From assembly GCF_001012825.1 (NCBI RefSeq), contig NZ_LCZJ02000019.1, forward strand, positions 393,286 to 457,285: a stretch of 64,000 nt of DNA, given 5' to 3'. The notes under the pieces are model-generated. The model searched no databases and had not been told where the DNA came from. It saw only the letters and a program-made list of their open reading frames with translations. Origin of the DNA: Paenibacillus etheri (GTDB taxonomy: Bacteria; Bacillota; Bacilli; Paenibacillales; Paenibacillaceae). The position numbers and the translations under genes were made by a program. Positions 45,237 through 54,102 of the stretch are shown here, piece by piece. Each line of letters begins with the position of its first letter. The first letter of the stretch is position 1.

Positions 45237-47207
45237 TTAACCTTTGAGATGAATAGTCAAGATGCTAGATTGTCTAGCTGCAGCTGGTCCAGTCCTCTCC
45301 TCAATCTTCTCCACCATATCCTGACCTGCAGGAATAATGATTGGAGTAATCAACGGGAAACCTGCAGCGCGGATAGTTTCCATATCAAATTCCAGCAAAA
45401 GCTCGCCTGCATGCACCTTGTCGCCGATATTCTTATGGGAGGTAAAACCGCTGCCTTTAAGCGCCACCGTGTTAATTCCGACGTGGATGAGTATCTGAAC
45501 ACCGCTGGCATGCTCCAGTATAAGCGCATGTTTGCTCTTGATCACATGTGCTACTGTAGCATCAAAAGGTGCATATACTTTCCCCTCAGAAGGTTCGATT
45601 GCAATGCCCTCGCCCATCTGCTTCTCAGCAAAGGCAGGATCGGGCACCTGTTCCAGGGATACTGCAGTTCCACTGAGCGGAGAGAGAAGCTCCAGTATAT
45701 TCACGGATTCCTGTGACTCTTGAACTGTAGGGCGGCTGTTCAAATTGTCTGTTTCGCTCACAGTTCTAGTAGCTTTTGCGGTTGAGTTCTTTTCGGAGCG
45801 CCCCGTCACAGAACGGCCGTAGAGTACAGTGGCGACAAATGGCACAATGAGAACAATAACCATGCCAATGAAGAATACGCCCCATTGGTTCGGGAATATC
45901 GAAAGGAATCCGGGAATCCCGCCTACACCAATGGAAGAAGCGCGAACCTGATTAACAGTTAGGAGCATGCCGGCAATCGCTGAGCCGATCATCCCGAAGA
46001 TAAAAGGATAACGATAGCGGATATTTACCCCGAAGATCGCCGGCTCCGTCACACCGAGAAATGCAGAGACGGAAGACGTTGCCGCCAAGCCTTTTACCTT
46101 CTGTTCTTTGACTACGAACATCATTGCCAGTGCTGCGGCGCCTTGTGCAATATTGGATAGCGCTAACATCGGCCAGAGGAAAGTGCCGCCCTCACTGCCG
46201 ATGAGCTGCACATCAACCGCCAAGAAGGTATGATGCATACCAGTGATGACCAGAAGCGCATAGAATCCACCGTAAATCAAGCCACCAAGGAGCGCAAAAT
46301 GATCAAATACAAAGATTAGGCCGGAGGTGATGGCATTGGCAATACCAAACGTAAACGGTCCGATTATGGTGAAGGCCAGAAAACCTGTAATCAGCAGAGT
46401 CACTGGCGCAACAACCAGCAGTTTTATGGAATCATGCACCCGGCGGTTGAGGAACTTCTCCAGCCTTGCCAGAATATAGGCCGAAACCAGTACTGGCAAT
46501 ACTTGCCCCTGATAACCGATCTTCTCCAAATGCCAGCCGAACAAATTCCAAGTCGGAACCGTTCCCTCAGTGGAAGCACTTGCATAGCTGTAGGCACTTA
46601 ATAGATCTGGGTGCACGAGAATTAGACCCAATACGATCCCGAGCAGAGGACTACCGCCGAAACGTGTAACAGCTGCCCAACCGATAAGTGCTGGTAAAAA
46701 GGTGAAGGCTGTGCTGGCAATCGTATTAATAATCGCTGCAATGTCTTTCCATGCGGGATAGACATCCACCAGCGACTGGTTATCAAAGAAGATACCAGGT
46801 CCGGTCAAAATATTATTGATCCCAAGCAGCAAACCTGCGGTTACGATAGCAGGAAGAATCGGAATAAATATATCAGCCAGCGTCTTGATCGCACGCTGCA
46901 GCGGATTTTGTTTTCTGGCAGCAGCGGATTTTACTTCATCTTTGGAAGAACGAGAACCGCCAGTGATCTGAATCATTTCATCGTATACTTTATCTACAGT
47001 TCCCGGTCCGATAACGATCTGAAACTGCCCCTGGCTAGAAAATTGTCCTTTTACGAGTTCGTTGCGGTCCAAGGCTTCCGAATCCACCTTGCTCTCATCA
47101 TAAAGCGAGAATCTCAGCCTTGTTACACAATGTGTCGCAACCTCTATATTCTCCTTGCCGCCAACTGCCCGTACAATATCCTCAACATTTTTGCGGTCTA
47201 TAGCCAT
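45237..47207 (-). CDS. treP: PTS trehalose-specific EIIBCA transporter
   Basis: 656 residues in three domains. EIIB is residues 1-85, with the phospho-Cys in ATHCVTRLRFSL. EIIC is about residues 105-460 with ten helices, including PAIVTAGLLLGINNIL and TGMHHTFLAVDVQLIGSEGG. The C-terminal EIIA (Crr type) is about residues 500-650, with active His in ILIHVGINTVAL. Imports and phosphorylates trehalose to trehalose-6-phosphate. Bacillus subtilis TreP lacks its own EIIA, so this copy is self-sufficient for that step. It lies 50 bases behind treA. Confidence 0.92.
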   Translation of the reverse strand: MAIDRKNVEDIVRAVGGKENIEVATHCVTRLRFSLYDESKVDSEALDRNELVKGQFSSQGQFQIVIGPGTVDKVYDEMIQITGGSRSSKDEVKSAAARKQNPLQRAIKTLADIFIPILPAIVTAGLLLGINNILTGPGIFFDNQSLVDVYPAWKDIAAIINTIASTAFTFLPALIGWAAVTRFGGSPLLGIVLGLILVHPDLLSAYSYASASTEGTVPTWNLFGWHLEKIGYQGQVLPVLVSAYILARLEKFLNRRVHDSIKLLVVAPVTLLITGFLAFTIIGPFTFGIANAITSGLIFVFDHFALLGGLIYGGFYALLVITGMHHTFLAVDVQLIGSEGGTFLWPMLALSNIAQGAAALAMMFVVKEQKVKGLAATSSVSAFLGVTEPAIFGVNIRYRYPFIFGMIGSAIAGMLLTVNQVRASSIGVGGIPGFLSIFPNQWGVFFIGMVIVLIVPFVATVLYGRSVTGRSEKNSTAKATRTVSETDNLNSRPTVQESQESVNILELLSPLSGTAVSLEQVPDPAFAEKQMGEGIAIEPSEGKVYAPFDATVAHVIKSKHALILEHASGVQILIHVGINTVALKGSGFTSHKNIGDKVHAGELLLEFDMETIRAAGFPLITPIIIPAGQDMVEKIEERTGPAAARQSSILTIHLKG

Positions 47208-47257
47208 ATTTTCACTCCTTACATAATTGATTTGTGCTCCTTCTCAAGTACACCTCG

Positions 47258-48961
47258 TTAGCGGATTAACCACATGTATGAAGCATAAGGACTAAGCTGA
47301 AGCTCTTGTGTTAATGCAGGTGTATCTGTTGTATTCCCAATCAGGAGCTCGTCCCTACCACTTGGTAATAACTCTGTCCAGTGACTGTCTTCAAAACGGA
47401 AGGTAATTTCTTTACTGCTGAAGTTCGAGACCACGACAAGCGCCTCTCCATCTCCTGTTCTAGCGTAAGCGAACACTTCAGGATGTCCATCATCGAGTCT
47501 CTTGAATACACCTTCTGTGAATACACCATACTCCTTGCGTAGTGTAATCAGCTTGCGGTAATGATGGAAGATGGAAGCGGGATTTTCCAGTTCCTTCTGC
47601 ACATTGATGTCCGAATACCGCTCATCAACTTTCAGCCATGGAGTACCAGTAGTGAATCCGGCATTTCGGCTGTCATCCCACTGCATCGGCGTACGGGAAT
47701 TGTCTCGTGAACGTTCCTGAAGAATGCTCAGGGCAGCCTCCGGGCTTTTCCCCTGTTCACACAAAATGCGGTACATATTCAATGACTCGATATCGCGGAA
47801 CTCATCAATGCTATTCCATACCGGATTTGGCATTCCGATTTCTTCGCCCTGATAGACATAAGGTGTTCCCTGAAGGCCATGCAGAGTTGTCGCAAGCAAC
47901 TTGGCGCTCTCCACACGGTAGACCTTATCATCAGTGAATCTGGAGAGGGCACGCGGTTGATCGTGATTGTTAAAAAACAATGCATTCCAGCCCCCCCCTT
48001 TCTGCATTCCAGTCTGCCAGTGTGTGAACAAACGTTTCATCGCCTCAAAATCATAAGGCATCAGCTCCCACTTCTGACCATTCGGATAATCGACTTTTAA
48101 GTGATGAAAATTGAACGTCATGGAAAACTCCCGCTCTTCTGGACTCGAGTACCGGATGCAATGCTCCAGTGTAGTTGAGGACATCTCCCCGACAGTCACC
48201 ATCTCAAACGGTCCAAATACCTCTTCATGCATCGCTTTGATGTATTCATGGACCCGTGGACCGTCAGTATAATACTTGCGTCCATCCGCTGGTGGAACAC
48301 TTCCGTCATCGTTGGGGAAGCGCTGATCCTTGGAGATTAAATTAATTACATCCATACGGAAGCCGTCCACACCCTTTTTAGCCCAGAATAGCATCATATC
48401 ATTCACCGCTCTGCGTACCTTCTCGTTCTCCCAATTCAGATCCGCCTGGGTTTTATCGTAGAGAGTAAGGTAATATCGTCCCGAACCTTCGTCGAACTGC
48501 CAAGCTGGACCCCCGAACTTCGACTGCCAGTTGTTGGGGAAGCCGCCGTCTGGAGCCGGGTCCTTCCAAATATAATAATCACGGTAGGGATTATCCTTAC
48601 TTGAAATGGACTGTTTGAACCACTCATGTTCTGTTGATGTATGGTTAACCACGATATCAATCATTAGCTTCATTTCACGTCTGTGTAGTTCCTTTACTAG
48701 CTCGTCGAAATCTTCCATCGTACCAAAATCCGGATTGATATTTTCATAATCCGCAACGTCGTAACCGTTATCATGTTGTGGCGAGACATAAACCGGCTGT
48801 AACCAGACAATATCGATTCCAAGATTCTGCAAATAATCTAACTTTTCAATAAGTCCTTTAATATCTCCTGTTCCGTTACCTGTAGTGTCCTTAAAGCTCT
48901 TCGGGTATACCTGATACACCGTGGACCGGCGCCACCATTCCGAATACTGGGACTGACTCAA
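47258..48961 (-). CDS. treA: Alpha,alpha-phosphotrehalase (GH13)
   Basis: The start is set at TTG 48961, eight bases after AGGAGG; an in-frame GTG at 48970 touches that site directly and is unlikely. The product of about 567 residues is a GH13 glucosidase. Conserved regions are DIVVNHTS, the nucleophile in GFRMDVINLI, the acid/base Glu in VTVGEMSS and the Asp in FNNHDQPR. It cleaves trehalose-6-phosphate to glucose and glucose-6-phosphate in the cytosol. First gene of treA-treP-treR. The C-terminal beta domain ends YASYMWLIR. Oligo-1,6-glucosidases are close relatives, but the operon decides. Confidence 0.92.
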   Translation of the reverse strand: MSQSQYSEWWRRSTVYQVYPKSFKDTTGNGTGDIKGLIEKLDYLQNLGIDIVWLQPVYVSPQHDNGYDVADYENINPDFGTMEDFDELVKELHRREMKLMIDIVVNHTSTEHEWFKQSISSKDNPYRDYYIWKDPAPDGGFPNNWQSKFGGPAWQFDEGSGRYYLTLYDKTQADLNWENEKVRRAVNDMMLFWAKKGVDGFRMDVINLISKDQRFPNDDGSVPPADGRKYYTDGPRVHEYIKAMHEEVFGPFEMVTVGEMSSTTLEHCIRYSSPEEREFSMTFNFHHLKVDYPNGQKWELMPYDFEAMKRLFTHWQTGMQKGGGWNALFFNNHDQPRALSRFTDDKVYRVESAKLLATTLHGLQGTPYVYQGEEIGMPNPVWNSIDEFRDIESLNMYRILCEQGKSPEAALSILQERSRDNSRTPMQWDDSRNAGFTTGTPWLKVDERYSDINVQKELENPASIFHHYRKLITLRKEYGVFTEGVFKRLDDGHPEVFAYARTGDGEALVVVSNFSSKEITFRFEDSHWTELLPSGRDELLIGNTTDTPALTQELQLSPYASYMWLIR

Positions 48962-49001
48962 GTTGAACACCTCCTAAAGATTTACTTTATGTCAAATATT
49001 A

Positions 49002-49061
49002 AACCTGTATATACAAGTTCAAACACTCACACAGTTTAAACCTGTATATACAGGTTGTCAA
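49002..49061 (-). promoter_or_regulatory. treA promoter with two TreR operators
   Basis: AACCTGTATATACAGGTT (49039-49056) is a perfect 18-bp palindrome, and AACCTGTATATACAAGTT (49002-49019) is a near copy 37 bases away. On the minus strand TTGACA (49056-49061), 17 bases, TAAACT (49033-49038) form the promoter, so the perfect operator fills the -35/-10 spacer and the second covers the start region. Confidence 0.88.
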
Positions 49062-49094
49062 TACTTTTGCTATTTGACTCTATAATCACAACAA

Positions 49095-49120
49095 AAAAGC
49101 CGCTAAGTTAGCGGCTTTTT
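49095..49120. terminator. Terminator after the nucleoside transporter gene
   Basis: AAAAGCCGCT and AGCGGCTTTTT flank a short loop with A/T tracts on both sides. Serves the minus-strand nucleoside transporter gene that ends at 49176 and insulates treA. Confidence 0.75.
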
Positions 49121-49175
49121 ATACAAGAATATCTTCTACAGAATCCTAACGATGACGAAAATCAGCTTAGTTTAA

Positions 49176-50357
49176 CTAAAATATGATACCGATAATCAAA
49201 GCGGATAAAACGCTTACAAGTGTGGCGCCAAATAACAGCTTCAATCCAAATCGTGCCACAATATTCCCTTGTTTTTCATTCAATCCTTTCACTGCACCCA
49301 CAATGGTACCAATGGACCCAAAGTTAGCAAATGAGATTAGAAAAACGGAGACAATGGCTGTAGTACGCCCGCTTAAGCCGTCTTGGATCTTAACAAAGTC
49401 AAGCATAGCAACGAATTCATTCGCAACAAGCTTTGTCGCCATGATACTCCCTGCATCAACAGCTTCATGCCAAGGCACACCGATAAGAAAGGCAATGGGT
49501 GCAAAGACATACCCTAAAATTCCTTGAAACGAGATACCGAAAATGCCACTGAAGAGCCCGTTAATTAAAGCAATGATTCCAACAAAACCAACCAACATTA
49601 CCCCAACTACTATAGCTACTTTAAATCCATCCATAATATATTCGCCTAGCATTTCAAAAAATGTTTGTTTTTCTTCTACCTGAACTTCAACAATATCTTC
49701 TTCAGGTGTAACTTCATACGGATTAATGATGGATGAAATGATAAATCCGCCAAATAGATTTAATATTAATGCAGCTACTACATAACGAGGTTCTAGCATC
49801 GTCATATATGAACCAACAATTGACATGGATACCGTTGACATTGCAGACGCACATAATGTATACAAGCGGTGTTTTGGCAATAATCCAAGTTGGTTTTTCA
49901 CCGATATAAACACTTCATTTTGTCCTACAATTGCGGCTGCAACAGCATTATAAGATTCCAATTTGCCCATGCCATTTATTTTACTTAGTACCAAACCAAT
50001 ATACTTGATAATGAACGGGAGTATTCTGTAATGTTGCAATATCCCTATTAATGCCGACATAAAAACAATTGGCATCAAAACATAAAGGAAAAATGTATGG
50101 GCCCCTTCATTTGCAATCCCACCAAAAACAAAGTCAGTCCCTTCATTGGCGTATCCAAGTAATTTTGCAAAACTATCGGCAAACCCTTTAATTAAGAATT
50201 CTCCAATACTTGTTTTTAGAATAATTAATCCCAAACCTATCTGAATAGCAATCATTACAATGATTGGACGATATTTAATCTTTTTCTTATTGTTACTTCC
50301 TAGCCATGCCAGTAATAGAACAATAACCAAACCAGCAATAGAAATTAGATAATGCAT
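49176..50357 (-). CDS. NupC-type concentrative nucleoside transporter (CNT family)
   Basis: 393 residues, about eight to ten membrane segments. CNT signatures are visible: GTDFVFGGIANEGAHTFFLY, AAAIVGQNEVFISVKNQLG, ALILNLFGGFIISSIINP, VPWHEAVDAGSIMATKLVAN, EFVAMLDF and SFANFGSIGTIVGAVKGL. It imports nucleosides with protons or sodium. It is the last gene of an operon with a purine/uracil-type permease and a DeoD-like phosphorylase, supporting nucleoside salvage. Confidence 0.9.
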   Translation of the reverse strand: MHYLISIAGLVIVLLLAWLGSNNKKKIKYRPIIVMIAIQIGLGLIILKTSIGEFLIKGFADSFAKLLGYANEGTDFVFGGIANEGAHTFFLYVLMPIVFMSALIGILQHYRILPFIIKYIGLVLSKINGMGKLESYNAVAAAIVGQNEVFISVKNQLGLLPKHRLYTLCASAMSTVSMSIVGSYMTMLEPRYVVAALILNLFGGFIISSIINPYEVTPEEDIVEVQVEEKQTFFEMLGEYIMDGFKVAIVVGVMLVGFVGIIALINGLFSGIFGISFQGILGYVFAPIAFLIGVPWHEAVDAGSIMATKLVANEFVAMLDFVKIQDGLSGRTTAIVSVFLISFANFGSIGTIVGAVKGLNEKQGNIVARFGLKLLFGATLVSVLSALIIGIIF

Positions 50358-50372
50358 TTTTAGCCCTCCAAA

Positions 50373-51677
50373 TTATCGGTTAATTTTCTTGGAATCCTCA
50401 TATCGAAATGCATCTTTCCACATTAACCCTTGTTCCAAAATAATCGCCAACAGACTTCCGCATATTAATCCATTATTTAAAATGGCTATCACGATCTGAG
50501 ATAAATGGGCCGTAGCTGATGAAGGGATAAACATTAAACCTACACCCACTAAAAGGGAAAATCCACTAACAATAAATGTTCGTTCTTCATGAATAACCTT
50601 CCTCAATTCCTTTAGTGCTAGTCCGACCATCTTCACAAAAATGACGAAGGTAACGGAATAGCCTATAGGAGCTGGAATCGCTGATATAACATTCATCATT
50701 GGTGGAAATAAGGATATCAAGATCACTAAGCTACATCCAATTAAAAATGATCTGCGCTCCTTCATCCCTGTTTGTTCAACATATCCCGCCGCTCCCGAAA
50801 TTGGGACTGAGCCGACCGCTCCTAAACCACCACTAATAAGATGCGTAATTCCAGAAGTAAACCCGGCGCGCAAATAACGACGATGATCCACTTGCTTTTG
50901 TTTCATAACAGTCTCCATCAAACGGATGGACGCAACTGCATTGGTTATTAATAACAGAGTTAATAAAAATGCTGTAGTGATTGTACCAGCATCGAATCGA
51001 GGTCTGCCAAATGGGAATATTATCGGTAGCTTAAATAAAGTATCCGCATGAGAAAACACTGGTATATTACCGCAGATTATAAATAATACGCAGCCTAACA
51101 ATATACTGAAAATTATTGAAAACTGGCTGAGTACTACAAAGCGACTGTTGCCTAAGCAAAAGGTAATACAAACCACAATCACGCTAAGGATGAATACTTT
51201 TACATCTAACATGGTGTGGGTTGAGGTGATCCCCATCATCCCTTTCATAAAAGGTCCACTTAGTTGAAAGATCAATAAAAGTAAATAAATAAAAGTGATG
51301 GTTGGTGTAAATAGACGAGCGATTTTATCCATTAGCTTAAATGCTGATATGAGGATAAATAACACACCGCTAATGATCATAGCCCCACTTAAAGCTTGTA
51401 AAGCAGCATTGTTAGAAGAATATAGTCCCCCCACTAAACTTGCGTAAATAGTAAAAATGCTCCACCATAACCCTGCCGGACCTTCATGAATAGGGAATTT
51501 ATGACCCATCAGGCCTTGTAAAAATCCAGCTATCCCTAAAGTAATCATGGTGCTCTGAATGAGGCCAGAGGTCTCAAGGGGCGTTAAGTTATATAAATCT
51601 GCGATAGCAATGGGTGCAGCAATTGCACCAGCGATCATAAAAATCATCCACTGCAATCCTGACAGTATTACCTTCAT
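50373..51677 (-). CDS. NCS2 family nucleobase permease (uracil/xanthine type)
   Basis: 434 residues with about 14 membrane segments. NCS2 features are FPIHEGPAGLWWSIFTIYAS (helix 3 region), FPFGRPRFDAGTITTAFLL and SGAAGYVEQTGMKERRSF. The protein imports a free purine or pyrimidine base. It has 15 bases to the CNT gene and 44 to the phosphorylase gene. Hydrolysis or phosphorolysis plus two uptake routes makes a salvage operon. The exact base is not predictable. Confidence 0.85.
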   Translation of the reverse strand: MKVILSGLQWMIFMIAGAIAAPIAIADLYNLTPLETSGLIQSTMITLGIAGFLQGLMGHKFPIHEGPAGLWWSIFTIYASLVGGLYSSNNAALQALSGAMIISGVLFILISAFKLMDKIARLFTPTITFIYLLLLIFQLSGPFMKGMMGITSTHTMLDVKVFILSVIVVCITFCLGNSRFVVLSQFSIIFSILLGCVLFIICGNIPVFSHADTLFKLPIIFPFGRPRFDAGTITTAFLLTLLLITNAVASIRLMETVMKQKQVDHRRYLRAGFTSGITHLISGGLGAVGSVPISGAAGYVEQTGMKERRSFLIGCSLVILISLFPPMMNVISAIPAPIGYSVTFVIFVKMVGLALKELRKVIHEERTFIVSGFSLLVGVGLMFIPSSATAHLSQIVIAILNNGLICGSLLAIILEQGLMWKDAFRYEDSKKINR

Positions 51678-51721
51678 TTCTTTCTCACTCTCTTTTCTAA
51701 CACCATGCTCTAATGAATAAA

Positions 51722-52429
51722 TCAGCCATCAATGACTGTGTTAAGAGCAATTTCTACCATTTCATAAAAGGAATGTTCACTTTCTTTATGAGTTAGGTGT
51801 TCCTGTCTTAATAATTGACTGCCCACTGTCAAAATCGATAACGCTTTTACACCATATTTAGCGGCTAAAGTGTATAGGGCTGTGCTTTCCATTTCTACCG
51901 CTAATACACCGAAATCCATAAACTTGTGAAGTCGATCTAAATTTTCACGGTAGAATTCATCGGAATTATAGATGTTACCAACAAAAACATTTGCATTTTT
52001 AGCTTGTGCTTGTTGATACGCTTTCATTAACAATGAGAAATCTGCTGTAGATGCAAAATTACAACCATGAAAGATCTTCTCCGTCATATTACTGTCTGAA
52101 GACACTGCTTGGGCTAATATAATATCGCGTATTTTGATTTCTTCCTGCATCGCCCCACATGTACCAATGCGAATCAATTTTTTAACTTCATAATCGACGA
52201 TCAATTCTGTAGCATAAATACTCATCGATGGATTTCCCATCCCTGTCCCCTGAACCGACATAGGCACGCCCTTGTATAATCCAGTGTATCCATACATCCC
52301 TCTTACTTCGTTATAGCAATTAGCCTCCTCTAAAAAGTGTTCTGCTACAAACTTTGCACGTAAAGGATCTCCTGGGAGCAAAACGCGCTCTGCTATTTCT
52401 CCCTTATTTGCACCTAAATGCCTACTCAT
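51722..52429 (-). CDS. deoD: DeoD-like purine nucleoside phosphorylase with altered catalytic residues
   Basis: ATG 52429 follows GGAGGAAG; a longer frame of 37 codons is ignored. The 235-residue protein matches DeoD in size and in phosphate and ribose residues: the His near the start (RHLGANKG), GDPLRAK, EVRGMYG, IRIGTCGA and VEMES. In E. coli DeoD Asp204 (VSDH) and Arg217 (AERQTTF) protonate the base. Here the aligned segments read VGSQLL and KESEHSF, so both are Ser. The enzyme may be restricted in base specificity or act on other nucleosides. First gene of the salvage operon. Confidence 0.85.
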   Translation of the reverse strand: MSRHLGANKGEIAERVLLPGDPLRAKFVAEHFLEEANCYNEVRGMYGYTGLYKGVPMSVQGTGMGNPSMSIYATELIVDYEVKKLIRIGTCGAMQEEIKIRDIILAQAVSSDSNMTEKIFHGCNFASTADFSLLMKAYQQAQAKNANVFVGNIYNSDEFYRENLDRLHKFMDFGVLAVEMESTALYTLAAKYGVKALSILTVGSQLLRQEHLTHKESEHSFYEMVEIALNTVIDG

Positions 52430-52549
52430 AGTTCTTCCTCCAACTTTTAATAGTAAACTGAGGTTTACCGAAATCGCTTTCCACTTGCCCTCAAGTAAAA
52501 TCAGTTTTGAAACTAGATTGAGCATAAGGTTTTTTAACATTTCAAACTA

Positions 52550-52587
52550 GACCAAAAACTTACGTAGGTAACGGAAAATAATTGGTC
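52550..52587. promoter_or_regulatory. Inverted repeat before the salvage operon
   Basis: GACCAA (52550-52555) and TTGGTC (52582-52587) are exact 6-bp arms. A TACGTA palindrome sits between them at about 52561. It lies between the Mga-type gene and the deoD-like gene and might be the regulator's site. Weak evidence. Confidence 0.25.
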
Positions 52588-52590
52588 AAA

Positions 52591-54024
52591 TTATAAAAGC
52601 AATTCTTTACGAATATTGTCCAAATCTCTTTTAGAGGGGATCGTAGAAATAATAACAACAGGTACGGTCTTTAGTGCAACCGGGATATTACTAATGACAA
52701 AATCAATATTATTTTGCTGCATGATCTCGTCAGTTAGCCCCTTCATTATGGATGTATTAAGGATCAGCTGATCCCCTATTTCCTTCTTTATCAAATCTGC
52801 TATGTAATGACGAATTGAAAATTCTTCCCCGATCACTAAGAATGCCCTCTTACTCTTGTAACGTAAACTTGAACGAACAATTAAGGTTAGCTTTGTTAAA
52901 TGAAAATGATTATATAGAACGGAAGGGTAAGTTTTATTCCACGTTTGCATACAGGTTTGCAATTCTTGATAAATTTGCTGGCACTCCTGCTCTACATATG
53001 TTGTTAAATGACTTTTTGAAATCATCATCCATTCCGGAATGGCATTTTCGATTAATAGCTTGTCAAAGAACCCGTAAATCTCCAAGATAAATCGTTCATG
53101 CACATCCAAGTTCGGGTATACCTTTGCCAACAACATTAGAAGCAGATTCCCCATTTGATATTCTTCTTTATCCTTATGTAATTCGACTTCTTTCATCGGA
53201 GTGATCTCTGACCCTTCATAATAATGATATTGGCTGAGACTAACCATGGATTGCATAAAGAATATTTCACTCTTTGGAAATTCGATGGACAGCTTTTCTT
53301 CAAGGCGCTCTGCTATGGCTCTCACGGGTATATAAAACATCCCCTTTTCCCAGGGGTATGCATTTTCGTCGATTATTACACAATTTCCTTTAACAGCTCT
53401 TTCTATTACAATTGCCAACAAAAAGGACAATCTCCTTTTGGAATTGATAAAATATACAATGTTATTCTCATTCTCTATATTTGTGATCAACTGATTTATA
53501 TAAGCAAAATTGACATTCACAAAGGGCCATCCTGTAAACTCATATGCATCACAATATAAATTCCAATAAAAATATCGAATATTCATTTCATTCCCTTTGA
53601 TCACAGGTGTAGAGTAACTAATGCGTAACTTATACGCTTTTAGATCATTATTATTTAATTCCACAATCAGCTTCTTCAAAGATGAGGTACTCATAAACAT
53701 GGCTTCAGAAAGCTCCTCCACAGACATTCGACCAACATTCGTAAACAATAAATTCATCAGCCGATAAAAAATGGTTTGTCTGAACATAGAAGAAATCACT
53801 TCACTTATCGTACTTTGCCCATCACGTAGAAGAACGATTCCCTTACCTCTAGAAACTTCAATGGTTACAGTAGAGGGTAGTTGCTTACAGATTTCCTCCA
53901 CCATCTTCCGTATTGTCTTATCTGAGATCCCTAAACTTTTTTCCACTTCGGCTAAGGTAAACCATCTTTGTTCCGTATCAAGCAGCGTTAATAGTTGGCT
54001 AGCTAAATTAAATCCCTTATCCAT
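52591..54024 (-). CDS. Mga-type transcriptional regulator with EIIB-like C-terminus
   Basis: 477 residues. Residues 1-60 are a first winged helix (FTLAEVEKSLGISDKTIRKM). Residues about 75-140 hold the Mga helix-turn-helix (MSVEELSEAMFMSTSSLKKL). Residues about 160-380 are PRD-like helical modules; residues about 385-475 form an EIIB-like fold (FLVIGEEFSIRHYIADLIKK then IDFVISNIPVAL). Such regulators are controlled by PTS phosphorylation in known cases, although clear PRD histidines are few here. It lies directly upstream of the deoD-permease-CNT operon on the same strand and is its likely activator. Confidence 0.75.
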   Translation of the reverse strand: MDKGFNLASQLLTLLDTEQRWFTLAEVEKSLGISDKTIRKMVEEICKQLPSTVTIEVSRGKGIVLLRDGQSTISEVISSMFRQTIFYRLMNLLFTNVGRMSVEELSEAMFMSTSSLKKLIVELNNNDLKAYKLRISYSTPVIKGNEMNIRYFYWNLYCDAYEFTGWPFVNVNFAYINQLITNIENENNIVYFINSKRRLSFLLAIVIERAVKGNCVIIDENAYPWEKGMFYIPVRAIAERLEEKLSIEFPKSEIFFMQSMVSLSQYHYYEGSEITPMKEVELHKDKEEYQMGNLLLMLLAKVYPNLDVHERFILEIYGFFDKLLIENAIPEWMMISKSHLTTYVEQECQQIYQELQTCMQTWNKTYPSVLYNHFHLTKLTLIVRSSLRYKSKRAFLVIGEEFSIRHYIADLIKKEIGDQLILNTSIMKGLTDEIMQQNNIDFVISNIPVALKTVPVVIISTIPSKRDLDNIRKELLL

Positions 54025-54102
54025 TGTTATCCACCCTATTTCAATTTCATTTTAATTTTTATAGTATAAACAAATTCACATCTATAACCATATTATTTTT
54101 CA

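Noticed and set aside
49180-49215. cre-like AACGCTTACA
   Set aside because: It lies inside the nucleoside transporter coding region near its end and is only a partial match.
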